DNA of 64,000 nt, from assembly GCA_015057455.1 (NCBI GenBank), contig SVEH01000002.1, positions 1-64,000 on the forward strand, written 5' to 3'. This DNA comes from Lachnospiraceae bacterium. GTDB taxonomy: Bacteria; Bacillota; Clostridia; Lachnospirales; Lachnospiraceae. Below, one piece after another: positions 24,795-33,904 of the stretch. Position 1 is the stretch's first letter; every line of letters begins with the position of its first letter. The translations under genes and the position numbers were made by a program. The notes below the pieces were generated by a model. That model was not told the origin of the DNA. It saw nothing but the letters and a program-made list of their open reading frames with translations, and made no database searches.

Positions 24795-26318
24795 TTGTTT
24801 AGCAAATCATATAGTGGTGTAACTATTGGTATAGATGGTTACATTATAAGTGTAGAAGCTGACGTAAGTGATGGTTTACCTGAGTTTTGTATGGTTGGAG
24901 GACTAGCATCTGAAGTGAAAGAAGCTAAAGAACGAGTTCGTATTGCGCTAAAGAATTCGGGATATAAGTTGCAACCAAAGAAGATTACGGTTAATTTGTC
25001 ACCAGCAGATATGCGAAAACAGGGTACAACATTCGATTTACCCATCGCAATTTCAATTTTGGCCGCATCAGGCTATATTCCACAGAATAATTTAGACCAA
25101 ATTTTAATAATAGGAGAGTTAAGTCTAGATGGAACAATCAAGGCTGTAAAAGGTGTACTTCCTATTATCTATATAGCAAAAGAAATGGGATTTACTAAGT
25201 GTGTAGTTCCTAAAGAGAATGTAAATGAAGCTGCAATTGTTAAAGCAGTAGAGATTATAGGTGTAAGCTCATTAGATGAAACAGTAGAGTATTTAAACAA
25301 CAATAAAATAATAGAATCATCAATTTTAGATGTTGATGAAATATTTATAGGTAATAATGTATACAATGAGGATTTTTCAGACATTGCAGGACAAACTATG
25401 GTTAAAAGAGCCATAGAAGTGGCTGTTGCGGGGAATCATAATATATTAATTGTAGGACCACCAGGTTCGGGAAAAACTATGATGGCTAAAAGAATACCTA
25501 CAATAATGCCTAAACTTACATTTGAAGAAAGTTTACAGATTTCAAAAGTGTATAGTGTATCGGGATTACTTAGTAATGATAATATGATGGTAACAACAAG
25601 ACCATTTAGAGAACCACATCATACAATAACTCAAGTAGCACTTGTAGGTGGTGGTACAATACCTAAACCAGGAGAATTAAGTTTAGCTTCAGGAGGTGTG
25701 TTGTTTTTAGATGAGTTACCAGAGTTTAAGAGGGAGACTTTAGAAATATTAAGGCAACCTTTAGAAGAAAAGAAGATAACCATAGCTAGAGCTAGTGGCT
25801 CTTTTGATTATCCGGCTAATATAATGTTAGCTTGTGCAATGAATCCATGTAATTGTGGATATTATCCAGATAGGAATAGATGCAGTTGTTCAGTAAACTC
25901 AGTAAAAAGATATTTGGGTAAAATAAGCAAGCCTTTACTTGATAGAATTGATATTTGTGTGGAAGCACCACGCATAGATTACAGAGATTTGAAAAAAAGT
26001 AGAGGAGAGTCGTCGGAGGTTATTAGGCATAGAGTTGCATTAGTTAGGCAAAAACAAAAAGAAAGATATAAAAATTATAATATAAATTGCAATAGTCAGT
26101 TGTCTAATAAGATGATAGAAAAGTTTTGTCCTTTAGGAGAAAAAGAAAAGGAAATAATAGAACAAGCTTTTGATAAATATGATATGAGTGCAAGAATGTA
26201 TTATAAAATATTAAAGATAGCAAGAACAATAGCTGATATTGAAGGGAATGAGAATATTACTTGTGAGAATTTAATAGAAGCTATATGCTATAGAACTTTA
26301 GATAAGAAGTTTTGGTAG
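24795..26318 (+). CDS. comM: ComM/YifB family AAA+ ATPase
   Basis: A 507-residue Mg-chelatase-like ATPase. An N-terminal ChlI-type domain (VEADVSDGLPEFCMVG, VNLSPADMRKQGTTFDLPIA) precedes an AAA+ core with Walker A GPPGSGKT (221-228), Walker B LFLDELPEF and a Cys-rich NPCNCGYYPDRNRCSC segment. In naturally competent bacteria ComM is a helicase that extends heteroduplex during recombination. The start is TTG at 24795, giving MFSKSYSGVTIGIDG as in homologues. The next genes dprA and topA form the usual Firmicutes arrangement. Confidence 0.93.
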   Translation: MFSKSYSGVTIGIDGYIISVEADVSDGLPEFCMVGGLASEVKEAKERVRIALKNSGYKLQPKKITVNLSPADMRKQGTTFDLPIAISILAASGYIPQNNLDQILIIGELSLDGTIKAVKGVLPIIYIAKEMGFTKCVVPKENVNEAAIVKAVEIIGVSSLDETVEYLNNNKIIESSILDVDEIFIGNNVYNEDFSDIAGQTMVKRAIEVAVAGNHNILIVGPPGSGKTMMAKRIPTIMPKLTFEESLQISKVYSVSGLLSNDNMMVTTRPFREPHHTITQVALVGGGTIPKPGELSLASGGVLFLDELPEFKRETLEILRQPLEEKKITIARASGSFDYPANIMLACAMNPCNCGYYPDRNRCSCSVNSVKRYLGKISKPLLDRIDICVEAPRIDYRDLKKSRGESSEVIRHRVALVRQKQKERYKNYNINCNSQLSNKMIEKFCPLGEKEKEIIEQAFDKYDMSARMYYKILKIARTIADIEGNENITCENLIEAICYRTLDKKFW

Positions 26319-26365
26319 CATGGCATATTGCTTTGTAAAAGAATTCATCATTGACCTTTAATAAG

Positions 26366-26394
26366 TTTACATAAATTCAAAAGAGTATTATAAA
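26366..26394 (+). promoter_or_regulatory. Possible sigma-A promoter of dprA
   Basis: TTTACA (26366-26371), 17 bp, TATAAA (26389-26394), about 40 bp before the dprA start. Confidence 0.5.
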
Positions 26395-26433
26395 ATATAA
26401 TATCAGAGAGGAAAATATAGAAGGTTAGATTTA

Positions 26434-27585
26434 ATGGTTAAAAGTGATAAATTAACAGAAAGAGAGTTTGGATTTTGGCTTAATAATATACAGGGAATAG
26501 GGTGGAAAAAGACTAAAGATTTACTAGATTATTTTACATCTTATGAGAATATATATTATGGAGATGAAGTTGAATATAATAAGATTCAATCTCTAAATAA
26601 AAAAAATATTTATGATATTTTAGAGGGTAAAGACCCTTATAAAATAAAAGAAAAATTAAGTATAATGGAAAAGAGAGGATATAATTTTGTATTAAGGGAA
26701 GAGAAAAACTATCCGAAAAGACTAACGTATGTCTATGATTGCCCGCATATACTTTACTATAGGGGGAAATTACCGGACAATAATGTACCAAGTATAGGTA
26801 TTATAGGCGCTAGAGAGTGTACAAAATATGGATTGTATTATGCAAATATGTTTGCAGAAAAATTAGCTAGTTATGGATTTCAAATAATAAGTGGATTAGC
26901 TAGAGGAATAGATGTTGCAGCCCATAAAGGTGCAATACAAAATTCAGGAGCAACATTTGCAGTATTGGGATGTGGAATTGACATATGCTATCCTAAGGAG
27001 AACATAGATACATTTATGAAAACATTAGAAAATGGTGGAATAATATCAGAGTATCCTATGTACACTATACCTAAAGCAGGGAATTTTCCTATGAGAAATA
27101 GAATTATTAGTGGAATAAGTGATGGGCTACTTGTAATTGAGGCTAAGAAGAAAAGTGGTTCTTTAATTACAGTTGATATGGCATTAGAACAAGGAAAAGA
27201 TATATACGCATTACCTGGTGGAATTAATTCAGCATTAAGTGAGGGATGTAATAATCTTATTAAGAATGGAGCTAAATTAGTAACATCAGTAGATGATATT
27301 TTAGAGGATTTCAGTGACTATATATATAGAAGAAATTCAGTGAAAAATCTTAATGATGATCAAGATGAAATTGGAAGAATTTGTGAAAAAAATAAAATTT
27401 TTCTTGAAAGCCATGAAAAAATAGTGTATGCTAGTTTACGTTTAGAGTCAAAACACATAGATGAGATTGTGTGCGAAACTGGATTTAGTATAGGTGAAAT
27501 ATTTAGTATATTATTTAAATTGGAAGAAAAAGGACTAGTTATTCAGAGTAAGAATAACTTTTACGGAAGATTAAATTTGGGATAA
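26434..27585 (+). CDS. dprA: DprA, DNA-processing protein
   Basis: A 383-residue protein with an N-terminal helix-hairpin-helix-like region, a Rossmann-fold core (SIGIIGARECTKYG, ISGLARGIDVAAHKGA, PKAGNFPMRNRIISGIS) and a C-terminal winged-helix domain. DprA loads RecA onto incoming single-stranded DNA in transformation; most Clostridia keep it without known competence. Length is normal for a three-domain DprA. It lies between comM and topA, 45 bp from topA. Confidence 0.94.
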   Translation: MVKSDKLTEREFGFWLNNIQGIGWKKTKDLLDYFTSYENIYYGDEVEYNKIQSLNKKNIYDILEGKDPYKIKEKLSIMEKRGYNFVLREEKNYPKRLTYVYDCPHILYYRGKLPDNNVPSIGIIGARECTKYGLYYANMFAEKLASYGFQIISGLARGIDVAAHKGAIQNSGATFAVLGCGIDICYPKENIDTFMKTLENGGIISEYPMYTIPKAGNFPMRNRIISGISDGLLVIEAKKKSGSLITVDMALEQGKDIYALPGGINSALSEGCNNLIKNGAKLVTSVDDILEDFSDYIYRRNSVKNLNDDQDEIGRICEKNKIFLESHEKIVYASLRLESKHIDEIVCETGFSIGEIFSILFKLEEKGLVIQSKNNFYGRLNLG

Positions 27586-27630
27586 TTGTATTATGGTACA
27601 TAAGGTATCACTAGAAAGGAAGGGTTATAG

Positions 27631-29694
27631 ATGGCTAAAAACTTAGTGATCGTGGAATCACCTGCCAAAGCAAAGACAATTAAAAAGTTTTTAGGCTCAA
27701 ATTATGAAGTAATAGCTTCAAACGGACATGTAAGAGATTTGCCAAAAAGTACATTAGGTGTAGATATTGAGAATGATTTCGAACCTAAATATATTACAAT
27801 TAGGGGGAAAGGAGAGCTACTTGCTAAGCTAAAGAAAGAAGCTAAGAAAGCAAGCAAGGTATATCTAGCTACCGATCCAGACCGTGAGGGAGAAGCAATA
27901 TCATGGCATTTGAGTTATGCATTAGGTATAGATCCTAAGAAGATAAAGAGAATTACATTTAATGAAATTACAAAAGAAACAGTAAAAGCTTCAATAAAAC
28001 AAGCTAGAGAAATTGATATGAACTTAGTTGATGCACAACAGGCTAGACGTGTATTGGATAGAATGGTTGGATATCAGATTAGTCCATTACTATGGAATAA
28101 GGTAAAACGTGGTTTAAGTGCAGGTAGAGTACAATCAGTAGCACTTAGAATTATATGTGATCGAGAGCAAGAAATTAATGATTTCGTAGCTGATGAATAT
28201 TGGTCATTAGATGCATCATTTAATTTAAAAGGAACTAAGAAGTTACAAGCTAAATTTTATGGAGAATCTGACAAAAAGGTTGAGTTAAAAACAAAAGAGC
28301 AAGTTGATAAGATATTATCAGAATTAAAAGGCAAGAAGTTTAAAGTAACAGATATAAAGAATGGTGAAAGAACTAAAAAACCACCATTGCCATTTACAAC
28401 ATCAACTTTGCAACAAGAGGCTTCAAAGTTACTTAACTTTACAACATCTAAGACAATGAGAATAGCGCAACAGTTATATGAAGGTGTTGATATTAAAGGA
28501 AAAGGAACTATAGGTTTAATTTCATACCTAAGAACAGATTCTACAAGAATCAGTGATGAAGCAGATAAAAGTGCAAAAGAATATATTGCTAGTGCATATG
28601 GGGAAAAGTATGTTACAGATGTATCTAATAATGTTGCGTCTAAGAAGAAGATTCAAGATGCACATGAAGCTATTAGACCAACATATGTTGATTTATCACC
28701 AGCTTCAATAAAAGAATCATTATCTAGAGAACAATTTAGATTATATCAATTAATTTGGAAAAGATTTGTTGCTAGTAGAATGAAACCAGCAGTTTACGAT
28801 ACAATATCAGTAAAAATAGATGCAGGTAACTATAGATTTACTTCAGCAGCATCAAAAGTAAAATTTGACGGATATATGTCAGTTTATTCTAGTGACAACG
28901 AGAAAGAAGCTAATAATGTAATTAATTCAAAGATTGAGATAGGAGATGTGCTTGATTTCGATGAGTTCTTACCAGAACAACATTTTACTCAACCACCAGC
29001 ACATTTTACAGAAGCATCATTAGTTAAAACACTAGAAGAGCAAGGAATAGGAAGACCAAGTACTTATTCTCCAACAATATCAACAATATTAGCAAGAAGA
29101 TATATTATTAAAGAAAATAAGAATATATATGTTACAGAACTTGGTGAAGCTGTTAATAATATAATGCTTCAAGCATTTACAAGTATTGTAGATGTAAACT
29201 TTACAGCAAACTTTGAGATGCTACTTGATGGTGTAGAAGAAGGAAACATAAAGTGGAAGACAGTTGTAAGTAACTTCTATCCAGATTTGGCAGAAGCAAT
29301 AAGAACAGCAGAAGAGAAATTAGAGAAAATAGAAATAGCAGATGAAGTATCTGATGTGGTTTGTGATGAATGTGGACGTAATATGGTTATAAAATATGGA
29401 CCACATGGAAAGTTCCTAGCATGTCCAGGATTTCCAGATTGTCGTCAAACAAAGTCATACCTAGAGAAGATTGGAGTAAGTTGTCCAAAGTGTAATAGTG
29501 ATATAGTTATCCGTAAAACACAAAAAGGTCGTAAGTATTTTGGATGCGAGAAGAATCCAGATTGTGACTTTATGACATGGCAGAAACCATCAGATAAGAA
29601 ATGTCCTACATGTGGTAACGTTCTACTTGAAAAGGGTAATAAATATGTATGTAACGATTTACAATGTGGATATTCAGAGGTAAAATCTAAGTAA
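27631..29694 (+). CDS. topA: TopA, DNA topoisomerase I
   Basis: A 687-residue type IA topoisomerase that relaxes negative supercoils. The N-terminal Toprim domain begins VIVESPAKAKTIKKFLG and holds the metal-binding DPDREGEAI; the catalytic Tyr is Y299 in ISYLRTDSTR. Three C-terminal Cys4 zinc-ribbon units (about 574-686, CDECG, CPKC, CPTCG) bind single-stranded DNA. Size and layout match Firmicutes TopA. A GC-rich terminator follows. Confidence 0.97.
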   Translation: MAKNLVIVESPAKAKTIKKFLGSNYEVIASNGHVRDLPKSTLGVDIENDFEPKYITIRGKGELLAKLKKEAKKASKVYLATDPDREGEAISWHLSYALGIDPKKIKRITFNEITKETVKASIKQAREIDMNLVDAQQARRVLDRMVGYQISPLLWNKVKRGLSAGRVQSVALRIICDREQEINDFVADEYWSLDASFNLKGTKKLQAKFYGESDKKVELKTKEQVDKILSELKGKKFKVTDIKNGERTKKPPLPFTTSTLQQEASKLLNFTTSKTMRIAQQLYEGVDIKGKGTIGLISYLRTDSTRISDEADKSAKEYIASAYGEKYVTDVSNNVASKKKIQDAHEAIRPTYVDLSPASIKESLSREQFRLYQLIWKRFVASRMKPAVYDTISVKIDAGNYRFTSAASKVKFDGYMSVYSSDNEKEANNVINSKIEIGDVLDFDEFLPEQHFTQPPAHFTEASLVKTLEEQGIGRPSTYSPTISTILARRYIIKENKNIYVTELGEAVNNIMLQAFTSIVDVNFTANFEMLLDGVEEGNIKWKTVVSNFYPDLAEAIRTAEEKLEKIEIADEVSDVVCDECGRNMVIKYGPHGKFLACPGFPDCRQTKSYLEKIGVSCPKCNSDIVIRKTQKGRKYFGCEKNPDCDFMTWQKPSDKKCPTCGNVLLEKGNKYVCNDLQCGYSEVKSK

Positions 29695-29708
29695 TGTTTG
29701 ATTTGGGG

Positions 29709-29732
29709 GGCTCCGCGCAAGTGGAGCCTTTT
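29709..29732 (+). terminator. Terminator after topA
   Basis: GGCTCC (29709-29714), 8-nt loop, GGAGCC (29723-29728), TTTT. It ends the comM-dprA-topA group. Confidence 0.8.
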
Positions 29733-29902
29733 ATGCTAGTGACGCAATAATACCTTTTTCTATCTCCTTTTCGATACTAGAACCCACACCTAAAACTTGC
29801 AGCAATCCCAGCCACACAACTGCATAAAAACAAGATATTACATAAAAAATAGAAAAAATTGGTAAAATTTAACAAAAAGTTGAGAATATTGTAAAAAAAG
29901 TA
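29733..29902. other. Non-coding spacer between topA and codY
   Basis: The 301 bases between the two genes contain the topA terminator, a copy of the intergenic repeat (29776-29813) and the codY promoter. No gene is seen. Confidence 0.7.
29776..29813 (-). repeat. Copy of the TCTAG/TAAAACTTGCA intergenic repeat
   Basis: ACTAGAAC, a short gap and CCTAAAACTTGCAGCA match the reverse complement of 43961-43998 (TCTAAAACTTGCACCA and ACTAGAAC), with the two boxes in the opposite order. A decayed relative of the repeats at 44551-44645, lying after a terminator like the other copies. Confidence 0.5.
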
Positions 29903-29931
29903 TTGTTAAACTAACAAAAATATGTTAAAAT
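29903..29931 (+). promoter_or_regulatory. Sigma-A promoter of codY
   Basis: TTGTTA (29903-29908), 17 bp, TAAAAT (29926-29931), with TG at the extended -10 position. No CodY-box (AATTTTCWGAAAATT-like) was seen near it. Confidence 0.65.
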
Positions 29932-29995
29932 CTAAAAATAGAATAGAGGTTGATAGTTCATTAGACCTATAAATTACATATGGGAGGCTCAGGAA

Positions 29996-30769
29996 ATGAG
30001 TATACAATTACTTGATAAAACAAGAAAAATCAATAAATTGTTGCACAATAATGATTCACATAAGGTAATTTTTAATGATATATGTGAAGTGCTTAGTTCA
30101 ATATTAGTGTCAGACATTTTAGTTATTAGCAAAAAAGGTAAAGTGCTAGGCATAAAGAACAGAACAGATATAAACAAGATAGAGGAATTAGTTACAGACG
30201 ATATTGGAGGACATATCGATTCATTATTGAATGAAAGATTGCTTAATATATTGTCAACTAAAGAGAATGTTAATCTTGCAACATTAGGCTTTGAATCAGA
30301 AGGTGTAGAGAAGTATCAAGCTATTGTAAGCCCTATAGATATAGCAGGTGAAAGATTAGGAACATTATTTATATATAAGTATGGAGAATCATATTCTATA
30401 GATGATATTATTCTTAGTGAATATGGTACTACAGTTGTTGGACTTGAAATGATGCGTTCTGTTAATGAAGAGAATGCAGAAGAGAATAGAAAAGTTCAGA
30501 TAGTTAAGTCAGCTATAAGTACATTATCTTTCTCAGAGTTAGAAGCTATAACTCATATATTTGATGAGTTAACTGGTAACGAAGGAATATTAGTAGCAAG
30601 TAAGATAGCTGATAGAGTAGGTATCACAAGATCTGTAATAGTTAATGCACTTCGTAAGTTTGAAAGTGCAGGAGTTATAGAATCAAGATCTTCAGGTATG
30701 AAGGGTACTTACATTAAAGTAATTAACGATGTGGTTTTTGACGAGATTAAGAAGTTAAAAGAATCATAA
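29996..30769 (+). CDS. codY: CodY, GTP- and branched-chain-amino-acid-responsive global repressor
   Basis: A 257-residue regulator with an N-terminal GAF domain (ligand pocket for Ile/Leu/Val, about 1-155) and a C-terminal winged helix-turn-helix (ASKIADRVGITRSVIVNALRKFESAG, about 200-225, then the conserved SRSSGMKGTYIKV wing). It represses biosynthesis and stationary-phase genes when nutrients are plentiful. The family is 255-260 residues. It sits directly upstream of the flagellar cluster but ends in its own terminator; CodY is known to control motility genes in some Firmicutes. Confidence 0.97.
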   Translation: MSIQLLDKTRKINKLLHNNDSHKVIFNDICEVLSSILVSDILVISKKGKVLGIKNRTDINKIEELVTDDIGGHIDSLLNERLLNILSTKENVNLATLGFESEGVEKYQAIVSPIDIAGERLGTLFIYKYGESYSIDDIILSEYGTTVVGLEMMRSVNEENAEENRKVQIVKSAISTLSFSELEAITHIFDELTGNEGILVASKIADRVGITRSVIVNALRKFESAGVIESRSSGMKGTYIKVINDVVFDEIKKLKES

Positions 30770-30784
30770 TTAGAGGGTATGATT

Positions 30785-30818
30785 AAGGGATTTGTATATG
30801 TATACAAGTCCCTTTTAT
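30785..30818 (+). terminator. Terminator after codY
   Basis: AAGGGATTTGTATA pairs with TATACAAGTCCCTT (one G-T), short loop, then TTTT. It insulates the flagellar cluster from codY. Confidence 0.85.
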
Positions 30819-30881
30819 GCATAAAATTAGTTAGTTTATTAGTAAAAGTGATATATTACAGTTCTAAGTATTAAAGTAACA

Positions 30882-30910
30882 TTGTCGAAAAAATAAATAG
30901 GATTTATATG
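30882..30910 (+). promoter_or_regulatory. Candidate promoter of the flgB operon
   Basis: TTGTCG (30882-30887), 17 bp, TATATG (30905-30910) is a moderate sigma-A match 50 bp before flgB. No c-di-GMP riboswitch core and no clear sigma-D site were found in this leader. Confidence 0.45.
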
Positions 30911-30960
30911 TTTGGAATGAGTCAGAAATTAGCGGGAAATTCACTATAAGGAGTGAGCTT

Positions 30961-31344
30961 ATGATTTCAACAGGTGCTTATAATTATATTAATGTGCTAC
31001 AAAGAGCATCAGAGGCATCAGCGAAGAGACATGAAGTTATTTCTAATAATATTGCCAATGTAGATACACCTAATTATAAAAGGCAAGATGTTAGTTTTCA
31101 AAATGTGTTAAATGGAGCAATTCATAATTTATCTAACTTAGACGAGGCAGTAGCTAATATTGATTTAACAACATTGAATGCCAATGTTTATACAGATGGT
31201 TCTGCTCTTAGTTATAGATTAGATGGTAATAATGTAGATATTGAAACTGAGAATGCATATTTAGCAGAGAATCAGATTAGATATTACACATTAATCGATT
31301 CAATAACACAAGAATTTTCAAGGTTACAATCAGTTATAAAATAA
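30961..31344 (+). CDS. flgB: FlgB, flagellar proximal rod protein
   Basis: A 127-residue rod subunit exported by the flagellar type III system. The N-terminal SNNIANVDTPNYKRQDVSF motif (about 28-46) is the signature shared by rod and hook proteins; the C-terminus is amphipathic and helical (IRYYTLIDSITQEFSRLQSVI). First gene of the flgB-flgC-fliE-fliF series, with AAGGAGTG before the ATG. Confidence 0.95.
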   Translation: MISTGAYNYINVLQRASEASAKRHEVISNNIANVDTPNYKRQDVSFQNVLNGAIHNLSNLDEAVANIDLTTLNANVYTDGSALSYRLDGNNVDIETENAYLAENQIRYYTLIDSITQEFSRLQSVIK

Positions 31345-31396
31345 TAAAATGAATGTTTATTAATAATAGTTTCAATGAAAAATGGAGGAATGAAAT

Positions 31397-31834
31397 ATGT
31401 CTTTTATGGGTTCAATGACAACTAGTGCAACTGGTATGACGGCTCAACAACTTAGAACAGATTTAATATCACAAAACTTAGCTAATGTGAATACAACAAG
31501 AGATGAGAATGGAGAGCCATATAGGAGAAAGATAGCTGTATTTAAGGAGAAAACAAACAACGGGTTTGGAAGTGTATTAAATAGAGCACTTGGTACATCT
31601 GGCGAAGGTGTAAAAGTATCAATGGTAGCTGAAGATATGGAGACAGATATGAAGATGGTTTATGATCCTAGCCATCCAGATGCAGATGCTAATGGATATG
31701 TTACATATCCTAATGTTGATACAGTTACAGAGATGACTAATATGATAGATGCAACAAGATCTTATGAAGCTAATGTTACAGCATTTAATGCTAGTAAGCA
31801 AATGCTTCTAAAAACACTAGAAATAGGCAAGTAA
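31397..31834 (+). CDS. flgC: FlgC, flagellar proximal rod protein
   Basis: A 145-residue rod protein with the N-terminal ISQNLANVNTTRDENGEPYRRK motif (about 25-46) and the conserved C-terminal block TEMTNMIDATRSYEANVTAFNASKQMLLKTLEIGK. It polymerises after FlgB in the drive shaft. Normal length. GGAGG precedes the ATG by 8 nt. Confidence 0.95.
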   Translation: MSFMGSMTTSATGMTAQQLRTDLISQNLANVNTTRDENGEPYRRKIAVFKEKTNNGFGSVLNRALGTSGEGVKVSMVAEDMETDMKMVYDPSHPDADANGYVTYPNVDTVTEMTNMIDATRSYEANVTAFNASKQMLLKTLEIGK

Positions 31835-31925
31835 TAAGAGAACAAAAGTTTTAAGTTGCAATTAAGATAACCATATGCGAAGAAAACATAATTAGTTGAT
31901 ATTATAAGACAGGAAGGTGTATGAC

Positions 31926-32243
31926 ATGGCGATTTCATCAATTGGTTCAATAGATTTAGGAAATGCAATAAAGAATATAGATTCATCTATTTCAGAGGCG
32001 GTAAATGATACTGGAAAGACAAGTTTTGAGTCTATCTTTGATTCTGCGGTTAATATGATAAAGGAAACAGAAGAATTAACTAATAAAGCAGAAGAGGAAG
32101 AAATGAAATATGCACTAGGATATGATAATACATTAGAGTTATTAGTTGCGCAAAATAAAGCTAATACATCATTATCATTTGTAGTTGCAGTTAGGGATAA
32201 GGTATTAGATGCATATTCAGAGATAATGAACATGCAATTTTAA
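31926..32243 (+). CDS. fliE: FliE, MS-ring/rod junction protein
   Basis: A 105-residue adaptor between FliF and the rod. It has a typical FliE C-terminal half (VNMIKETEELTNKAEEEEMKYALG, then LLVAQNKANTSLSFVVAVRDKVLDAYSEIMNMQF). Start ATG 31926 is 8 nt after AGGAAGG; the in-frame GTG at 31917 overlaps that site and is less likely. Conserved place between flgC and fliF. Confidence 0.93.
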   Translation: MAISSIGSIDLGNAIKNIDSSISEAVNDTGKTSFESIFDSAVNMIKETEELTNKAEEEEMKYALGYDNTLELLVAQNKANTSLSFVVAVRDKVLDAYSEIMNMQF

Positions 32244-32290
32244 AGCATAAAGATGCAATTTAAGTGTAGAGGATGTAGAGGAGCATCAAC

Positions 32291-33901
32291 ATGGCAGAGA
32301 GACTTAAGAAATACTTAGAACGTATTATACAATTCTGGAAAGACCTAACTAAAAAGCAAAAAGCTTTGATAGTTAGTGTCTTTTTGGGAGTTTGTTGTAC
32401 AATAGGTATATTAATTTTCGTTCTTACAAAAACTGAATATGAGACATTAGTTACTTGTGAGAGTACAAAACAGTCCAATGAAGTTGTTGAACTATTAGAA
32501 GAGAATGGAATAGCATATGAGCTATCTAATAATAGTACAGTTGTATCAGTAGATAAGCAGGATTATGATGCTGCACAACTTTTATTAGGTGCTAATGATA
32601 TAGCAACTGATGAAGATATGACTATTGAAGAACTTTTTAATAATAGTATGAGTACAACAGAGTCAGAAAGAGAATTAAAAAGTAATATATATTGGCAAGA
32701 TAAATTGGCCAATACATGTGAAACTTTTGATGGTGTAAAAGAAGCAGTTGTATATATAACTAATACAGAAGAAGCAGAATCTATTTTATCTGAAGAGAAA
32801 AAGCAAACTGCAAGTATAGTACTTACAACTAGTAAAGGATTTGAAACTAATACAGCTCATACAATTGCAGAAATGGTAGCAGCAGCTATAGATACTGATA
32901 GAGAGAATGTAAGAGTAACTAGTAGTGATGGTAAGATTTTATACGATGGAGAGTCAGACTTATATAGTACAGGTTCTCTTAATTCAAAGGAAGAATTCAA
33001 AGAAAAATTAACTAATACTAGAGCAAATGATGTGCGTATACTACTTATCAAGCAAGGATATGATGATGCACAGGTAATGCCTAATTTTAGTTTTGATATG
33101 GACGAAGTAGAAGAACTATATAAGGAATATACACCAGCAGAAGGTTCTGACCAAGGTGTATATAAGAGCAGTTACGAGTACAAGGCAGAGAATGCAACAG
33201 ATGCAGAGGGTGTGCCAGGTACAGATACTAACGATGACGACACAACTACATATAACATTGCAGATAATACAGGTGATGGAAGTAGTGTTGAATATACAGA
33301 TATAGATTATTTGCCAAATGAAAGAGTAACTAATACAACAAAAGAAATTGGAGCAATTAATGCAGAGGAATCATCAATTTCAATTGTTCTAACTAAGTAC
33401 AAAGTATATAGTGAAGAAACATTAAAGAAACAAGGCAAATTAAAGAAAATGTCATTTGAAGAGTATATAGAGAAGAATGAACTTGAGAAAGTAAATACTC
33501 TTACAGTAGATGACGCATTGTATGATTCAGTTGCATCAGCAACAGGAATATCAAACAATAGTATTACAATAACAGCATACGAACAACCAGTATTTAAGTT
33601 CAAAGAAACAAGCGAAGAAGATATTTCAACAATTATCCTAATTGCATTATTAGTTCTTGTAGTAGTATTGTTGATGTATGTATTTATTAAAGGATTTAAA
33701 CCAGGTAAGATATCAGATCCAGAGACAGAGCTTTCAATTGAAGAATTGTTAGCTACAAATGAAGGAATGGAAGATTTAGAAGATATAGAACATCAAGTAA
33801 AATCAAATTCACATCTTAAGATTGAAGAATTTGTTGAAGCTAATCCAGAAGCAGCAGCACAGTTGCTACGAAATTGGCTTGGTGAAGATTGGAGGTATTA
33901 G
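32291..33901 (+). CDS. fliF: FliF, flagellar MS-ring protein
   Basis: A 536-residue membrane ring protein. It has a first membrane helix at about 27-46, a periplasm-side region with YscJ-like ring-building domains, and a second helix at about 447-468. The cytoplasmic C-terminus (EEFVEANPEAAAQLLRNWLGED) binds FliG. Residues about 285-345 form an Asp/Thr-rich insertion. Complete length. It ends 3 bp before fliG, so translation is probably coupled. Confidence 0.96.
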   Translation: MAERLKKYLERIIQFWKDLTKKQKALIVSVFLGVCCTIGILIFVLTKTEYETLVTCESTKQSNEVVELLEENGIAYELSNNSTVVSVDKQDYDAAQLLLGANDIATDEDMTIEELFNNSMSTTESERELKSNIYWQDKLANTCETFDGVKEAVVYITNTEEAESILSEEKKQTASIVLTTSKGFETNTAHTIAEMVAAAIDTDRENVRVTSSDGKILYDGESDLYSTGSLNSKEEFKEKLTNTRANDVRILLIKQGYDDAQVMPNFSFDMDEVEELYKEYTPAEGSDQGVYKSSYEYKAENATDAEGVPGTDTNDDDTTTYNIADNTGDGSSVEYTDIDYLPNERVTNTTKEIGAINAEESSISIVLTKYKVYSEETLKKQGKLKKMSFEEYIEKNELEKVNTLTVDDALYDSVASATGISNNSITITAYEQPVFKFKETSEEDISTIILIALLVLVVVLLMYVFIKGFKPGKISDPETELSIEELLATNEGMEDLEDIEHQVKSNSHLKIEEFVEANPEAAAQLLRNWLGEDWRY

Positions 33902-33904
33902 TCA

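Noticed and set aside
30818-30960. c-di-GMP riboswitch upstream of flgB, as in C. difficile
   Set aside because: No GEMM-I core, such as the conserved GGGACGCAAAGCC-like segment, could be found in the leader. The flgE leader was checked for the same and also lacks it.
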